Assembly: GCA_024330215.1 (NCBI GenBank)
Contig: JANDLU010000026.1
Coordinates: 1 to 40,757 of the forward strand
Source: Candidatus Gaiellasilicea maunaloa
GTDB taxonomy: Bacteria; Actinomycetota; Thermoleophilia; Gaiellales; Gaiellaceae
Direction: 5' to 3'
Length of the DNA: 40,757 nucleotides
Part shown: positions 1 to 9,329 of the stretch, in pieces
How the letters are laid out: the number at the start of each line of letters is the position of its first letter
How positions within the stretch are numbered: position 1 is the stretch's first letter
Translations under genes and position numbers: made by a program
The notes under the pieces: model-generated
Seen by the model: the letters and a program-made list of their open reading frames with translations, nothing else
Databases searched by the model: none
What the model was told of the DNA's origin: nothing

Positions 1-486
1 CTCGAGCCCGACCTCTCGGTCGAGCCCGTGCTCACGGGGCTGACGATCTCGAACGGGCTCGCCTGGTCGCTCGACGGCCGGACGCTCTACTACGTGGACA
101 GCGGCGCGAATGGGATCGACGCCTACGACTTCGACCTCCGGGACGGAATGGTCCGGAACTGCCGACGGATCGTCGAGATCCACGCCGAGGAGGGCCTTCC
201 GGACGGAATCACGATCGACGCCGAGGGGTTCCTCTGGGTCGCGATCTGGGGCGACGGCTCGGTGCGCCGGTACGCCCCCGACGGAACGCTCGCTACGAGC
301 GTCGAGCTGCCGGTCGCCCTGGTCACGAGCTGCGCCTTCGGCGGCGCTCGTCTCGACGAGCTGTACATCACCACGGCCTCGGCGGACCTGTCGGCGGCCG
401 AGCGGCGCGCACAGCCGCACGCCGGCGGTCTCTACCGGATCCGCGCCGGTGTCCGCGGCCTTCCCGCGATCCGATTCGGAGGTTGA
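1..486 (+). CDS. SMP-30/gluconolactonase-like protein, 3' part
   Basis: The reading frame is open from the first base of the window, so the gene starts upstream and only about 161 C-terminal residues are present. Visible motifs are NGLAWSLDGRTLYYVDS and PDGITIDAEGFLWVA, which are the repeated blade signatures of the SMP-30/gluconolactonase/LRE beta-propeller family. The Asn and Asp in these motifs normally bind the divalent metal. Members hydrolyse sugar lactones or related lactones in the cytoplasm. The substrate cannot be read from this fragment. It ends just ahead of the alpha/beta hydrolase gene, whose ribosome site lies inside its last codons, so the two are probably one transcript. Confidence 0.85.
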   Translation, partial: LEPDLSVEPVLTGLTISNGLAWSLDGRTLYYVDSGANGIDAYDFDLRDGMVRNCRRIVEIHAEEGLPDGITIDAEGFLWVAIWGDGSVRRYAPDGTLATSVELPVALVTSCAFGGARLDELYITTASADLSAAERRAQPHAGGLYRIRAGVRGLPAIRFGG

Positions 487-488
487 CG

Positions 489-1790
489 ATGAGCACGACG
501 TTCGACGGATCGACGCCGAGCGGCACGAGGTACCGGATCGAGGTGCCGCCGAGCTGGAACGACGTCCTCCTGCTCTATTCGCGCGGGGTTCCGGTGGGGC
601 CGGACGATCCGCCCTGGGACGAGGGGGAGCCCCTGTTCGCAGCGCTCCTGGAAGAGGGCTACGCGGTCGCAGGCTCGGGAGGGCCGATCTTCTGGCCCCT
701 CGAGGACTCGTTCCGCAACCAGGACGCGCTCCTCGACGAGTTCGCCCGGAGGGTCGGCGACGCGAGGAGGACGATCGCCGTCGGCTATTCGATCGGCGGG
801 ATCATCACGGCGGGCCTCGTCCAGGTGCTGCCGGACCGACTCTCGGGCGCGCTGCCGATGTGCGGGAACCTCGCGGGGGCGGTGGGCGTCCACAACCGCG
901 AGCTGGACATCGCATTCGTGCTCCGGACGCTGCTCGCTCCCGACTCGGCGCTCGAGCTCGTGCGGATCGGGGATCCCGGAACGAACCTCCGGCTCGCCGA
1001 AGCGATGCTCACGGAGGCGGTGACGACGGCGGAAGGCCAGGCCCGGCTCGCGCTCGCCGCCGCCGTCGGCAACATCCCGGGCTGGCACGACCCGCTTGCG
1101 GCCGAACCGGCACCCGAGGACTTCGCGGCACGGCTCGCGAATCAGGTGAGCTGGTACGAGGAGCCCGGCCTGCTCGTCTACTTCTTCCTCCGCGCCCAGG
1201 TCGAGTCCCAGGCCGGCGGGAACCCTTCGTGGAACAGCGGCGTCGACTACGGCGAGCTGCTGCGCCGGTCGATTGCCCGCGACGAGGTCGAGGGGTTGTA
1301 CGCGGAGGCCGGTGTCGACCTGCGCGCCGACCTCGAGCTGCTTGCGGCGACTCCGCGGATCGAGGCTGATCCCGACGCCGTGCGCTACCTCGAGCGCAAC
1401 ATCGTCTTCTCCGGCGACCTCGGCGGCGTTCCGGTGCTGACGCTGCACACGGACGGCGACGGTCTCGTCACCCCGGACAACGAGCACGCCTATGCCGACG
1501 TGGTCGCCGCGGCGGGCCAGGAGGAGCTTCTGCGCCAGCTGCACGTCCACCGGGGCGGGCACTGCACGTTCACGGTCGCCGAGACGCTCGTCGCCCTCGG
1601 TGTGCTGCGCGAGCGCATCGAGAACGGCGGCTGGCCGAGCGTCGACCCGGACGGCCTCAACGTTGCTGCGACTGGGCTCGGGCCCGCGCGAAATCTGCTC
1701 GCGCGGAGCGGCGAGCCGGCGCAGCCTGCGTTCTTTGCGTGGGAGCCCTGGCCGTTCTCGCGGCCGCACGACATCCGCAACGCGGTGTAG
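489..1790 (+). CDS. alpha/beta hydrolase family protein
   Basis: A 433-residue protein without signal peptide. The nucleophile elbow GYSIGG places the catalytic Ser near residue 101. Candidates for the acid are the Asp residues in HTDGDGLVTP (about 322-324), and the His in HRGGHCTF (about 358) completes the triad. The large insert between elbow and acid probably forms a cap. The ATG at 489 is preferred over a TTG at 483 because GGAGG at 478-482 sits 6 bases before it. It lies between a lactonase-like gene and an S9 peptidase on the same strand, suggesting a degradative operon. The substrate is not identifiable. Assignment to the hydrolase fold is secure, the reaction (ester, peptide or lactone hydrolysis) is not. 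Confidence 0.85.
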   Translation: MSTTFDGSTPSGTRYRIEVPPSWNDVLLLYSRGVPVGPDDPPWDEGEPLFAALLEEGYAVAGSGGPIFWPLEDSFRNQDALLDEFARRVGDARRTIAVGYSIGGIITAGLVQVLPDRLSGALPMCGNLAGAVGVHNRELDIAFVLRTLLAPDSALELVRIGDPGTNLRLAEAMLTEAVTTAEGQARLALAAAVGNIPGWHDPLAAEPAPEDFAARLANQVSWYEEPGLLVYFFLRAQVESQAGGNPSWNSGVDYGELLRRSIARDEVEGLYAEAGVDLRADLELLAATPRIEADPDAVRYLERNIVFSGDLGGVPVLTLHTDGDGLVTPDNEHAYADVVAAAGQEELLRQLHVHRGGHCTFTVAETLVALGVLRERIENGGWPSVDPDGLNVAATGLGPARNLLARSGEPAQPAFFAWEPWPFSRPHDIRNAV

Positions 1791-1796
1791 AGGAGG
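1791..1796 (+). promoter_or_regulatory. Ribosome binding site AGGAGG fixing a TTG start
   Basis: A perfect AGGAGG follows directly after the stop codon of the preceding gene and stands 7 bases before TTG at 1804. It decides the start of the S9 peptidase; an in-frame extension upstream would run through the previous gene. Confidence 0.85.
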
Positions 1797-1803
1797 TATT
1801 GCG

Positions 1804-3774
1804 TTGACGAGGCCGTTGACCCCGCGCGACCTCGTCTACGGGCTCACGCTCGCCGGCGATCCTCAGGTCTCGCCTGGTGGTGATCTGATTGCCTACACGC
1901 TGACGACGGCGCGCGAGCAGGCCCGCCCGGTCCGCCAGGTCTGGCTTTGCCGGATCGACGGCTCCGATGCGCGCCCGCTCACGGTCCCGGAGACTCCTGC
2001 CGCGGGCGCGCGCTGGTCGCCGGGAGGAGACCGCCTGGCGTTCGCTGCGGCCCGAGACGGCCGGCACACGCTGTGCATCCTCGACCTCTCGGCCGCCGGC
2101 GAGCCCGCAGAGCTCGCCTCTCATGGGCAGCCGCTCGGTGAGCTCGCGTGGTCTCCCAACGCGAGGGCGATCGCCTACACGACCCTCTACGACCCGGAGA
2201 ACCCTCTGGAGGAGATCGCCGCACCGGGTGCCGCCCCGAAGGTGCGGGTAACGAGGCGACTCGACTTCAAGGAGGACGGACGGGGCTACCTCGGCGACCG
2301 GCGCACCCAGGTCTTCACCGTCGACGTCGAGGACGGCTCCCGCCTCCGCCTCACCTCCGAGCCGCTCGAGCACGACCTACCGCAGTGGTCGCCGGACGGC
2401 CGTTTCGTCGGCATGCGCGAGCACCTCCAGGATCGCGCGGGTCAGCGGCTGATCGCCGTCGACGTTGCTTCCGGCGCGATCGAGGAGCTCGGCGGCGGCA
2501 GCGGCGCGATGATCGTCCACTGGGCCTTCTCCCCGGACGGCGAGCGGGTGCTGTTCGCGGCAGATCCCGACCAGTCGTTCCAGCCCGACTATTTCCTGCA
2601 CTCCCGGGCGAGCGGCGCGACCCGCCGCGTGACCTCGGATCTCCAGTCGTTCCCCGACACCGCGCCGCCGGTCTGGATCGACGACCGGCAGGCTCTATTC
2701 CACTCCTGCAGCGCCGGCGCGAGCGCGCTCGAGCTGCTCGACGTCGAGACCGGAGCGGTCGACCTGCTCGAGCGCACCGAGGCGCGACGGAGCGGCCTCA
2801 GCCTCGATCGAGGCATGCGGGCCGTCGCCCAGGAGGAGTCGTCGCTCGACTCGATCGGCGAGCTCGGGGTCTTCGACCGAACCGCCGGCTCCTCGGCCAC
2901 GATCACGGCGCACAACGCCGCCCTCCTGACCGAGGCGCCCCCGGCGGCGTGGGAGACGCTCGTCGTCGACCGGGGCGATTTCTCGGTCGACGCCTGGTTG
3001 CTGAAGCCTCGGGACTTCGATCCCGCCCGCCGGTATCCGCTGATCCTCGACGTCCACGGCGGCCCGAGCGCGAACTACGGCTACGGCTTCCTCGCGCACG
3101 AGCAGTGCTTATCGACGAACGGCTTCCTCGTCCTCTTCGCCAATCCGCGCGGCTCGACCTCGTACGGCCGCCGCTTCGCGGAGCAGATCGTCCGAGGCTG
3201 GGGTCAGGGCGACTACGAGGATCTGCTGGCGGTGCTCGATGCAGTCCTCGAGCGGCCGTACGCCGACGGCGAGCGAACGGGCATTTTCGGGATCAGCTAC
3301 GGGGGCTACATGACCGCGTGGGCGATCGGCCAGTCGGATCGCTTTCGGGCGGCGGTCTGCGGCGAGCCGATCTTCGACCTGGAGTCCGATTACGGCACGA
3401 GCGACGTCGCGTGGCGCGGGCTCGAGCGACACGGCGGTGGGCCTCCGCACCTGGAGCGCGAGTGGTACACCGAGTTCTCTCCCTCGACCTACGCGCACCG
3501 GATCCGGACGCCGACGCTGATCTTCCACGGCGAAGCCGACCAGAGGTGCCCGATCGGCCAGAGCGAGCAGATGTTCGTGGCACTCCGCAAGGCGGGCTGC
3601 GAGACCGAGTACGTCCGCTACCCGGGCGGCTCCCACATGTTCTTCGCGCACGGGCTTCCCGAGCACCGGGTCGACTTCCTCACCCGGACTCTCGCCTGGT
3701 TCAAGGAGCACCTGGGGGAGCCGACGCCGCGAGCCAGTCCGGCGACGAGCGCGGCATCGAGTCGACCAGCCTGA
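1804..3774 (+). CDS. S9 family prolyl oligopeptidase-type serine peptidase
   Basis: 656 residues, the usual size of acylaminoacyl-peptidase/dipeptidyl-peptidase-like S9C enzymes. The N-terminal about 380 residues hold WD40/TolB-like beta-propeller repeats (for example RWSPGGDRLAFAA and QWSPDGRFVG). The C-terminal domain is the peptidase: GISYGGY gives Ser498, HGEADQRCP gives Asp579 and GGSHMFF gives His611. No signal peptide is seen, so it should act on short peptides in the cytoplasm. It starts at TTG behind a perfect AGGAGG. Its 3' end overlaps the convergent ABC transporter ATPase gene by 74 bases. A second S9 peptidase lies inside that transporter operon, so the locus appears devoted to peptide use. 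Confidence 0.92.
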   Translation: MTRPLTPRDLVYGLTLAGDPQVSPGGDLIAYTLTTAREQARPVRQVWLCRIDGSDARPLTVPETPAAGARWSPGGDRLAFAAARDGRHTLCILDLSAAGEPAELASHGQPLGELAWSPNARAIAYTTLYDPENPLEEIAAPGAAPKVRVTRRLDFKEDGRGYLGDRRTQVFTVDVEDGSRLRLTSEPLEHDLPQWSPDGRFVGMREHLQDRAGQRLIAVDVASGAIEELGGGSGAMIVHWAFSPDGERVLFAADPDQSFQPDYFLHSRASGATRRVTSDLQSFPDTAPPVWIDDRQALFHSCSAGASALELLDVETGAVDLLERTEARRSGLSLDRGMRAVAQEESSLDSIGELGVFDRTAGSSATITAHNAALLTEAPPAAWETLVVDRGDFSVDAWLLKPRDFDPARRYPLILDVHGGPSANYGYGFLAHEQCLSTNGFLVLFANPRGSTSYGRRFAEQIVRGWGQGDYEDLLAVLDAVLERPYADGERTGIFGISYGGYMTAWAIGQSDRFRAAVCGEPIFDLESDYGTSDVAWRGLERHGGGPPHLEREWYTEFSPSTYAHRIRTPTLIFHGEADQRCPIGQSEQMFVALRKAGCETEYVRYPGGSHMFFAHGLPEHRVDFLTRTLAWFKEHLGEPTPRASPATSAASSRPA

Positions 3775-5596
3775 TCGTGTACGGGTGCCTGGGAGCGCCG
3801 ATGACCTCGTCGACGGGGCCCGACTCGACGATCTCGCCGCGGTAGAGCACGTACACGCGGTCGACCACCTGGCGCACCACCGGGAGGTCGTGCGTGATGA
3901 AGAGGTAGCCGACGCCGAGCTCCTCCCGCAGCGACGAGAGGAGATTCAGGATCTGGGCCTGAACCGAGACATCGAGCGCGGAGACGGGCTCGTCGCACAC
4001 GATCAGCCGGGGCTTCACCGCGAGCGCACGGGCGATCGCGACGCGCTGGCGCTCCCCGCCGGAGAGGGCGATCGGCTTGCGGACCGCGTAGGAGGCCGGT
4101 AGCCCAACCTGCTCGAGCAGCGCGTCCACCTGGCGCGCGTGACGCGCGGAGCGCGGGTTGTAGAGCTCGATCGCCTCGCGAAGCGTCGAACCGACGCTGC
4201 GCACCGGATTGAGCGACGAATAGGGATCCTGGAACACGACCTGCACGGTGCGCCGCAGCCGCCTCCGGTCGGCCGTGGAGAGTGCGTCGTAGTCCGTCGC
4301 GTCGATGCCGTCGATCGAGATCCGGCCCGAGGTCGGCGTCTCCAGGCCGACGAGGCAGCGTGCGAGCGTCGTCTTTCCCGACCCGGACTCGCCGACGAGA
4401 CCGACGCTCTCGTGTGGCCCGATCTCGAGCGAGACTCCGGCCAGCGCCACCACCGACTCCTGTACCCGCCGGCTCGAGGTGTCGCCGAAGACCTTCTCGA
4501 CGAGCTCGACCTCCACGAGCGGCGCGGCGACGGCGGGCGTGTCCCGCGGCGGCGCGGGCTGCACCACCGTGGCGTGTCGCTGTCGCATCTCACTCCGGAT
4601 CTCGTCGATCCGCCTGCACGCCGACAGCCTCCCCGGCGCCACCGGCTCGAGCGGCGGTCGTCCCGCTCGGCAGATCGGCTGCGCCCAGGGGCAGCGAGGG
4701 CTGAACGAGCAGACCTCCGCAACGTCGTCGGGCGACGGCACGACGCCCGGGATCGCAGCGAGCTCGGCGAGCCGCCGGTCTCCGGGCGGCTCCGAGAGCA
4801 GGAGGCCGAGCGTGTACGGGTGGAGCGGCTCCACCTCGAGCGCCGCAGTGCCGCCGGTCTCGAGGAGCGACCCGGCATAGAGGACGCAGATCCGGTCGCA
4901 GATGGCGAAGGCGACGCGAAGGTCGTGGGTGATCAGCACGAGGCCCATGCCCCGCGCCTCCTGGAGCGACTTCAGGAGTGCGAGGATCTCCTTCTGCGTC
5001 GTCGCGTCCAGCGCCGTCGAGGGCTCGTCGGCGATCAACACGGCAGGATCGCCCGCGAGCGCCGCGGCGATCGCCACCCGCTGGCGCATGCCCCCGGAGA
5101 GCTCGAACGGATACCGGTCGACCGCCTCCGCGATCCCGACCTCGGCGAGCCGACGAACCGCCTCGGCCCGGCGCGCACGCCGGCTCACACCACGCGCATC
5201 TCCGCGCTCCAGCACCTCGGTGATGTGCCTGCCACAGCGCAGGAGCGGATTCAGCATCGTGAACGGGTCCTGGAGGATCAGGCCGATCTCCGACCCGCGA
5301 ACCCGCGCCAGCTCGCGCTCGGGGAGTTGGAGCAGTTCCCGGCCGGCGTAGCTGATCGAGCCTCGCGCCGAGAGTCCCTGCGGCAGCAGCCCGATCAGCG
5401 CGCGGGCCGTCATCGACTTCCCGCTTCCCGACTCGCCCACGACGCCGACGGTCTCGCCGGCGGCCACCGAGAGATCGAGATCGCAGACGATCGTCCGTCG
5501 CCGGCCGCCGATCCTGCTCTCGATCGCGAGGCCTCGCGTCTCCAGGATCGCCTGGCGGGGCAGCGAGCGCGCCCGCGATTCGAGCACCGCAGTCAC
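3701..5596 (-). CDS. Fused dipeptide/oligopeptide ABC transporter ATPase (DppD-DppF type)
   Basis: 631 residues containing two complete ABC ATPase domains. Domain 1 has Walker A GESGSGKS (54-61), signature LSGGMRQRVA (167-176) and Walker B VLIADEP (186-192), followed by the Cys-containing oligopeptide-type tail CSFSPRCPW (296-304). Domain 2 has Walker A GESGSGKT (402-409), signature LSGGERQRVA (511-520) and Walker B LIVCDEP (531-537). Domain 2 stops shortly after HPYTIRLVDSMP and lacks that tail. The protein energises peptide import at the inner face of the membrane. GTG at 5596 overlaps the permease stop as GTGA; a longer frame upstream would lie wholly in the permease gene. It is the last gene of the operon. 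Confidence 0.93.
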   Translation of the reverse strand: MTAVLESRARSLPRQAILETRGLAIESRIGGRRRTIVCDLDLSVAAGETVGVVGESGSGKSMTARALIGLLPQGLSARGSISYAGRELLQLPERELARVRGSEIGLILQDPFTMLNPLLRCGRHITEVLERGDARGVSRRARRAEAVRRLAEVGIAEAVDRYPFELSGGMRQRVAIAAALAGDPAVLIADEPSTALDATTQKEILALLKSLQEARGMGLVLITHDLRVAFAICDRICVLYAGSLLETGGTAALEVEPLHPYTLGLLLSEPPGDRRLAELAAIPGVVPSPDDVAEVCSFSPRCPWAQPICRAGRPPLEPVAPGRLSACRRIDEIRSEMRQRHATVVQPAPPRDTPAVAAPLVEVELVEKVFGDTSSRRVQESVVALAGVSLEIGPHESVGLVGESGSGKTTLARCLVGLETPTSGRISIDGIDATDYDALSTADRRRLRRTVQVVFQDPYSSLNPVRSVGSTLREAIELYNPRSARHARQVDALLEQVGLPASYAVRKPIALSGGERQRVAIARALAVKPRLIVCDEPVSALDVSVQAQILNLLSSLREELGVGYLFITHDLPVVRQVVDRVYVLYRGEIVESGPVDEVIGAPRHPYTIRLVDSMPRSSPDWLAASAPPGAP

Positions 5597-6456
5597 CGCG
5601 CCCGTCCGCGATCGGCCAGGCGCTCGTAGACCCAGTCGCCGACGAGGTTCATGCTCGCCGCCGTGAGCACGATCATCCCGCCGGGGGCGAGGGCCGCGAC
5701 GGGGTTCTCGAAGAGGAGCAGCCGGCTCTCCGCGAGCATGCGGCCCCACTCGGCCGACCCCGGCCCGACGCCGAGCCCGAGAAACGAGAGGGCCGAGAGA
5801 GCGACGAGGCTGAAGGCGAAGTTGAGAAAGGCGTTCGGGAGCGTCACCGGCAGGATGTTCGGAAATATGTGCCGGAACATGATCGTGCGGCCGGGCAAGC
5901 CCAGCGTGCGCGCGGCCTCGACATAAGCCAGCGGACGCTGCTCGAGCGTCGCGCCGCGCACGATCCGAGTGTCGAACGGCGACGTGAGCACGAGCAGCAC
6001 GACGACCGCCAGGACGTAGCTGCTGCCGAGGACGCCGACGAGGACGATCGCGACGAGCAGCCCCGGCAGCGCGTACATGAGGTCGACCCAGCGCATGATT
6101 GCGGCGTCGATCAGGCCGCCCCGGAACCCGGCGAGAAGCCCGAGCACGTTCCCGATCAGGAATGCCCCGAGCGCGATCGCGAGTGGTCCGATCAAGGCGC
6201 CGCGCGCGCCGAAGATCGTCCGTGAGAAGACATCGCGGCCGACGTCGTCGGTGCCGAACCAGAACTCGCTGTTGGGAGTGGTCAGCCCGACGAGCAGGTT
6301 CTGGGCGTGCGGGTCCCGCGGGGCGACGAGCGGCGCCGCGACGGCGAGGAAGACGACGACACCGAGTACGAGGAACGAGAAGGCAAGCGTGAACGGCGTC
6401 GGCGGCAGGAGCCGCCTGCGGCCGCGCTCGAGCTGCGGAACCGCGAGCTCACTCAC
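5593..6456 (-). CDS. Peptide ABC transporter permease, DppC type
   Basis: 287 residues. A basic N-terminus is followed by one membrane segment (TFTLAFSFLVLGVVVF), the DppC-type periplasmic segment with DPHAQNLL and FWFGTDDVGRDVFSR, and then five more hydrophobic segments. The EAA-like loop for ATPase contact is seen around AARTLGLPGRTIMFRHIFPN. This is the second channel subunit of a peptide/nickel importer. ATG at 6456 overlaps the stop of the DppB-like gene as ATGA, and its own stop overlaps the fused ATPase gene, so translation of the set is probably coupled. Confidence 0.93.
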   Translation of the reverse strand: MSELAVPQLERGRRRLLPPTPFTLAFSFLVLGVVVFLAVAAPLVAPRDPHAQNLLVGLTTPNSEFWFGTDDVGRDVFSRTIFGARGALIGPLAIALGAFLIGNVLGLLAGFRGGLIDAAIMRWVDLMYALPGLLVAIVLVGVLGSSYVLAVVVLLVLTSPFDTRIVRGATLEQRPLAYVEAARTLGLPGRTIMFRHIFPNILPVTLPNAFLNFAFSLVALSALSFLGLGVGPGSAEWGRMLAESRLLLFENPVAALAPGGMIVLTAASMNLVGDWVYERLADRGRAR

Positions 6457-7421
6457 GCGGTGCCCTCGCTGTAGGTGATCCGCGGGTCGATGAAGAGGTA
6501 GAGGATGTCCGTGAGCAGGTTGATCAGGATCACGACCGTCGCAAGCACCATCGCGAGTCCCTGCACCATGGGCAGATCCTTGAAGTTGACGGAGTCGATG
6601 AGCAGCGCCCCGATTCCGGGCAGCGCGAACGTCACCTCGACGAGCGCAGCTCCGGTCAGCATGAACGAGAGCACGAGCGCACCCGCCGTGACGACGGGAA
6701 TCAGCGCGTTCCTGAACGCGTAGGCGAGGAGCACGCGTCGAGCGGAGAGCCCTCGCGCCCTGGCGAAGGTGACGTAGTCCTGCTCGAGCGCGCCGAGCAT
6801 CCCGGCCCGGGTCAGGCGGACGACGAGGGCGGAGCCGCCGACGGCGAGCGCGACCGCCGGCAAGGTGAGGTGCCAGAACCGGTCGAGAAAGCCCTCGCCC
6901 TGCCCGAAGGCCGGGAACAGATCGAGCAGGACGGCGAACGCGTAGAGGAGGAAGACCCCCGTGACGAAGACCGGCGCGCTCGCCCCGACGATGCTGAACA
7001 TGACGATCCCGCGATCGGCGCTCGTCCTGCTGCGGACTGCGGAGAGGATCCCGAGCGACACGCCCGCCAGCATCGCGAGCGCGAATCCGTAGACACCGAG
7101 GAAGATCGTCAACCCGCTGCGGTCCTTGATCGCGGTCAGGACGGGTTCCCCGGTGCGGATCGACTGGCCGAAATCGAGTCGGACCGCCCCCTTCGCCCAG
7201 AGCGCGTACTGCTCGGCGAAGGAGTCGTTGAGGTTGTAGCGCTCGCGGATCTCGTTTCGCGTCTCCGCGTCGGCGGCGGGGCGTCCGGCGAGCAGCACCT
7301 GCTCCGCGCTCCCCGGCGCGAGATAGAGCAGGCTGAAGACGCCGAACGAGACGGTCGTGAGCAGGATCGCGAGAGCCAGGAGTCTGCGGAGGACGAAGAG
7401 GACAAGGCCCTGCCTACTCAT
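6453..7421 (-). CDS. Peptide ABC transporter permease, DppB type
   Basis: 322 residues. The N-terminal segment LVLFVLRRLLALAILLTTVSF and the following FSLLYLAPGSAEQVLLAG are typical of the DppB/OppB family, with a large extracytoplasmic region before helix 2 and about six helices in total. The EAA-like cytoplasmic loop is visible at YVTFARARGLSARRVLLAYAFRN spread around residues 220-245. ATG at 7421 overlaps the S9 peptidase stop as ATGA, and the frame continues far upstream only as antisense-like noise. It forms the channel with the DppC-type permease encoded immediately downstream. Confidence 0.93.
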   Translation of the reverse strand: MSRQGLVLFVLRRLLALAILLTTVSFGVFSLLYLAPGSAEQVLLAGRPAADAETRNEIRERYNLNDSFAEQYALWAKGAVRLDFGQSIRTGEPVLTAIKDRSGLTIFLGVYGFALAMLAGVSLGILSAVRSRTSADRGIVMFSIVGASAPVFVTGVFLLYAFAVLLDLFPAFGQGEGFLDRFWHLTLPAVALAVGGSALVVRLTRAGMLGALEQDYVTFARARGLSARRVLLAYAFRNALIPVVTAGALVLSFMLTGAALVEVTFALPGIGALLIDSVNFKDLPMVQGLAMVLATVVILINLLTDILYLFIDPRITYSEGTA

Positions 7422-9310
7422 GTCTCGCCCTTCAGGTGCTTGTCGAACCAGCCGCGAACGCGCCGCCAGAGGTCGAGCTGGTGCTCGAGCTCGATCCAGC
7501 CGTGTCCCTCCCGGGGATAGACGACGAGCTCTGTCTCGACGCCGGCCTCGACGAGCGCACCGTAGAGCTCCTCGGCTTGCGACACCGGACAGTACGGGTC
7601 GACCTCGCCGTGGAGGATCAGCGTCGGCGTCCTGCTGTTGCGCGCGTGTGCCACGGGCGACGCCGCGACGTAGTCGGCGATCGGGTCGGGCCCGGTGAAG
7701 AGGACGTCGTCCAACCCGGCAATGGTGCACGTGTAGTGGACGCTCAGATAGTCGAAGACACCGGCCAGGGCGATGCTGGCGCGGAAACGATCGGTCTGCG
7801 TCACGGCCCAGGCGGCGATGAACCCCCCGTGGCTGGCGCCGATGATCCCGACCCGCTCGGGGTCGCAGATCCCTGCCTCGACGCAGGCATCGACGCCCGC
7901 AAGATGGTCGGCGAGCTCGGCGCCGCCGAGATCGCCGACGATCGCACGGACGAACTCCTGGCCGCGTCCCGTGCTCCCACGAGGGTTCGACAGGAGGACG
8001 GCGTAGCCAGCGTCCGCCAGCAGCGCCGCGTGCGCAAAGCCGCAGGGAAACGCGTACGACCAGGTTGCGGTCGGGCCCCCGTGGACGAAGACGACGAGCG
8101 GCGGCGCGCCGCCGCTCGTGCGAGGCCGAACGAGGAGTCCCTCCAGCTCGAGCCCGTCGCGTGCCGTCCACGTGAACCGCTCGGCCTCGGGCAGCGGCAG
8201 CTCGGCGAGCTCGCTCCCATGCGTCGTCAGCCGCCGCCAGCCCGATTCCGGGTTCTCGACCTCCAGGACCGAGACCTCCGCTGGGTCGTGGAGCGTCTCC
8301 GAGATCGCCACCAGCCGCCGACCCTCGGCGTCGGCGCCGACTCGAGGCTGGGGCCCGAACGCGCCTTCGCCGCGCCAAAGCTGCTCGATCGTGCCGTCGA
8401 GCACCAGCGAGCCGCAACTCGATGCCATCCCGTGCCGAGCGGTGAACCACAGCCGCGATGCGTCACGCCACTCGATCGAGCTGGCGTCGAGCCCCGGCGC
8501 GACCGCGACCGGCTGCTCGCCGGCCTCGAGTCCGAGCAGCTTCACGGTCCCGACGAGACTGTCATGCTCGCTGGAGAGCCCCTCGAGGAAGACGGTGCGA
8601 CCGCCGTCCGGCGAGAGTCTCGGGCAGGAGATCTGCCAGTCCGGCTCGTAGATCGTGGTCACCGATCGCTCGGCAAGGTCGAGCCTCGCCAGCGTGGCGC
8701 CGTACCAGCCGCCCTCGGTCGGATCGATCGAGACCGAGGCGACGGCGGTCCGGTCGCCGTCCCAGTCGAACTCCCACACCGTCAGTCCCTCCGGTCCGAC
8801 CTCCGTCGTCTCGCCGCTCGCGACCTCGACCCGGAAGAGACGCCGGAACGGTGCGGCCGGCTCCGAAAAGCGCCGCACGCGCGGATCGGAATCCACTCCG
8901 TCTCCCTCCGCGTCCTCGGCGAGCACCAGCAGGCTACTGCCGGCAGGAGACCACAAGATCGTCCGGATCGAGGCGTCGAGCGTGCCGAGCGGATGCGTCT
9001 TCCGGGTGGCCAGGTCGAGCAGTTGCAAGGACGTGCGCGCCGGACTGCCGTTGCTCGAGACGAATGCCAACGAGCCTCCTTCCGGCGACCAGCGTGGAGA
9101 CACAGCCGCGGCGGAATCGTCGGTCACCTGCTCGGAGTTCCCATCGAGATCGGTGAACCAGATCGAGCGAGGCGGCGGCGAGCCGGGAGTCGAGAAGCCG
9201 CCGCGCAGACAGTAGGCCACGAGGCGGCCGTCGGGCGACGGTCGCGGATCGGTCGGCCGCAGACCGCGCACGAGCGCCTCGCACGCGAGCGCCCGGGCGT
9301 GCTGTGTCAC
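7418..9310 (-). CDS. S9 family peptidase embedded in the peptide transporter operon
   Basis: 630 residues, starting at GTG. The N-terminal half has TolB/WD40-like propeller repeats (PRPSPDGRLVAYCL, SPRWSPEGGSLAFVS, CPRLSPDGGRTVFLEG). The catalytic domain carries GASHGGF (Ser493), HGEVDPYCP (Asp571) and REGHGW (His603). No signal peptide is present, so it should trim peptides after uptake. It lies 19 bases after the binding protein gene and overlaps the DppB gene by 4 bases, so it is co-transcribed with the importer. It differs considerably from the S9 peptidase at 1804-3774 and is not a recent duplicate. Confidence 0.92.
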   Translation of the reverse strand: MTQHARALACEALVRGLRPTDPRPSPDGRLVAYCLRGGFSTPGSPPPRSIWFTDLDGNSEQVTDDSAAAVSPRWSPEGGSLAFVSSNGSPARTSLQLLDLATRKTHPLGTLDASIRTILWSPAGSSLLVLAEDAEGDGVDSDPRVRRFSEPAAPFRRLFRVEVASGETTEVGPEGLTVWEFDWDGDRTAVASVSIDPTEGGWYGATLARLDLAERSVTTIYEPDWQISCPRLSPDGGRTVFLEGLSSEHDSLVGTVKLLGLEAGEQPVAVAPGLDASSIEWRDASRLWFTARHGMASSCGSLVLDGTIEQLWRGEGAFGPQPRVGADAEGRRLVAISETLHDPAEVSVLEVENPESGWRRLTTHGSELAELPLPEAERFTWTARDGLELEGLLVRPRTSGGAPPLVVFVHGGPTATWSYAFPCGFAHAALLADAGYAVLLSNPRGSTGRGQEFVRAIVGDLGGAELADHLAGVDACVEAGICDPERVGIIGASHGGFIAAWAVTQTDRFRASIALAGVFDYLSVHYTCTIAGLDDVLFTGPDPIADYVAASPVAHARNSRTPTLILHGEVDPYCPVSQAEELYGALVEAGVETELVVYPREGHGWIELEHQLDLWRRVRGWFDKHLKGET

Positions 9311-9329
9311 GACGTTTGCACCTGAGGCG

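Noticed and set aside
7436..9325. Very long open frame (about 629 codons) on the plus strand
   Set aside because: It is antisense to the S9 peptidase, has Arg/Asp/Glu-rich text with no domain pattern, and is explained by high GC codon bias. The same holds for the long frames opposite the fused ATPase (4139-5629, plus) and opposite the glycosidase (12696-14471, minus).
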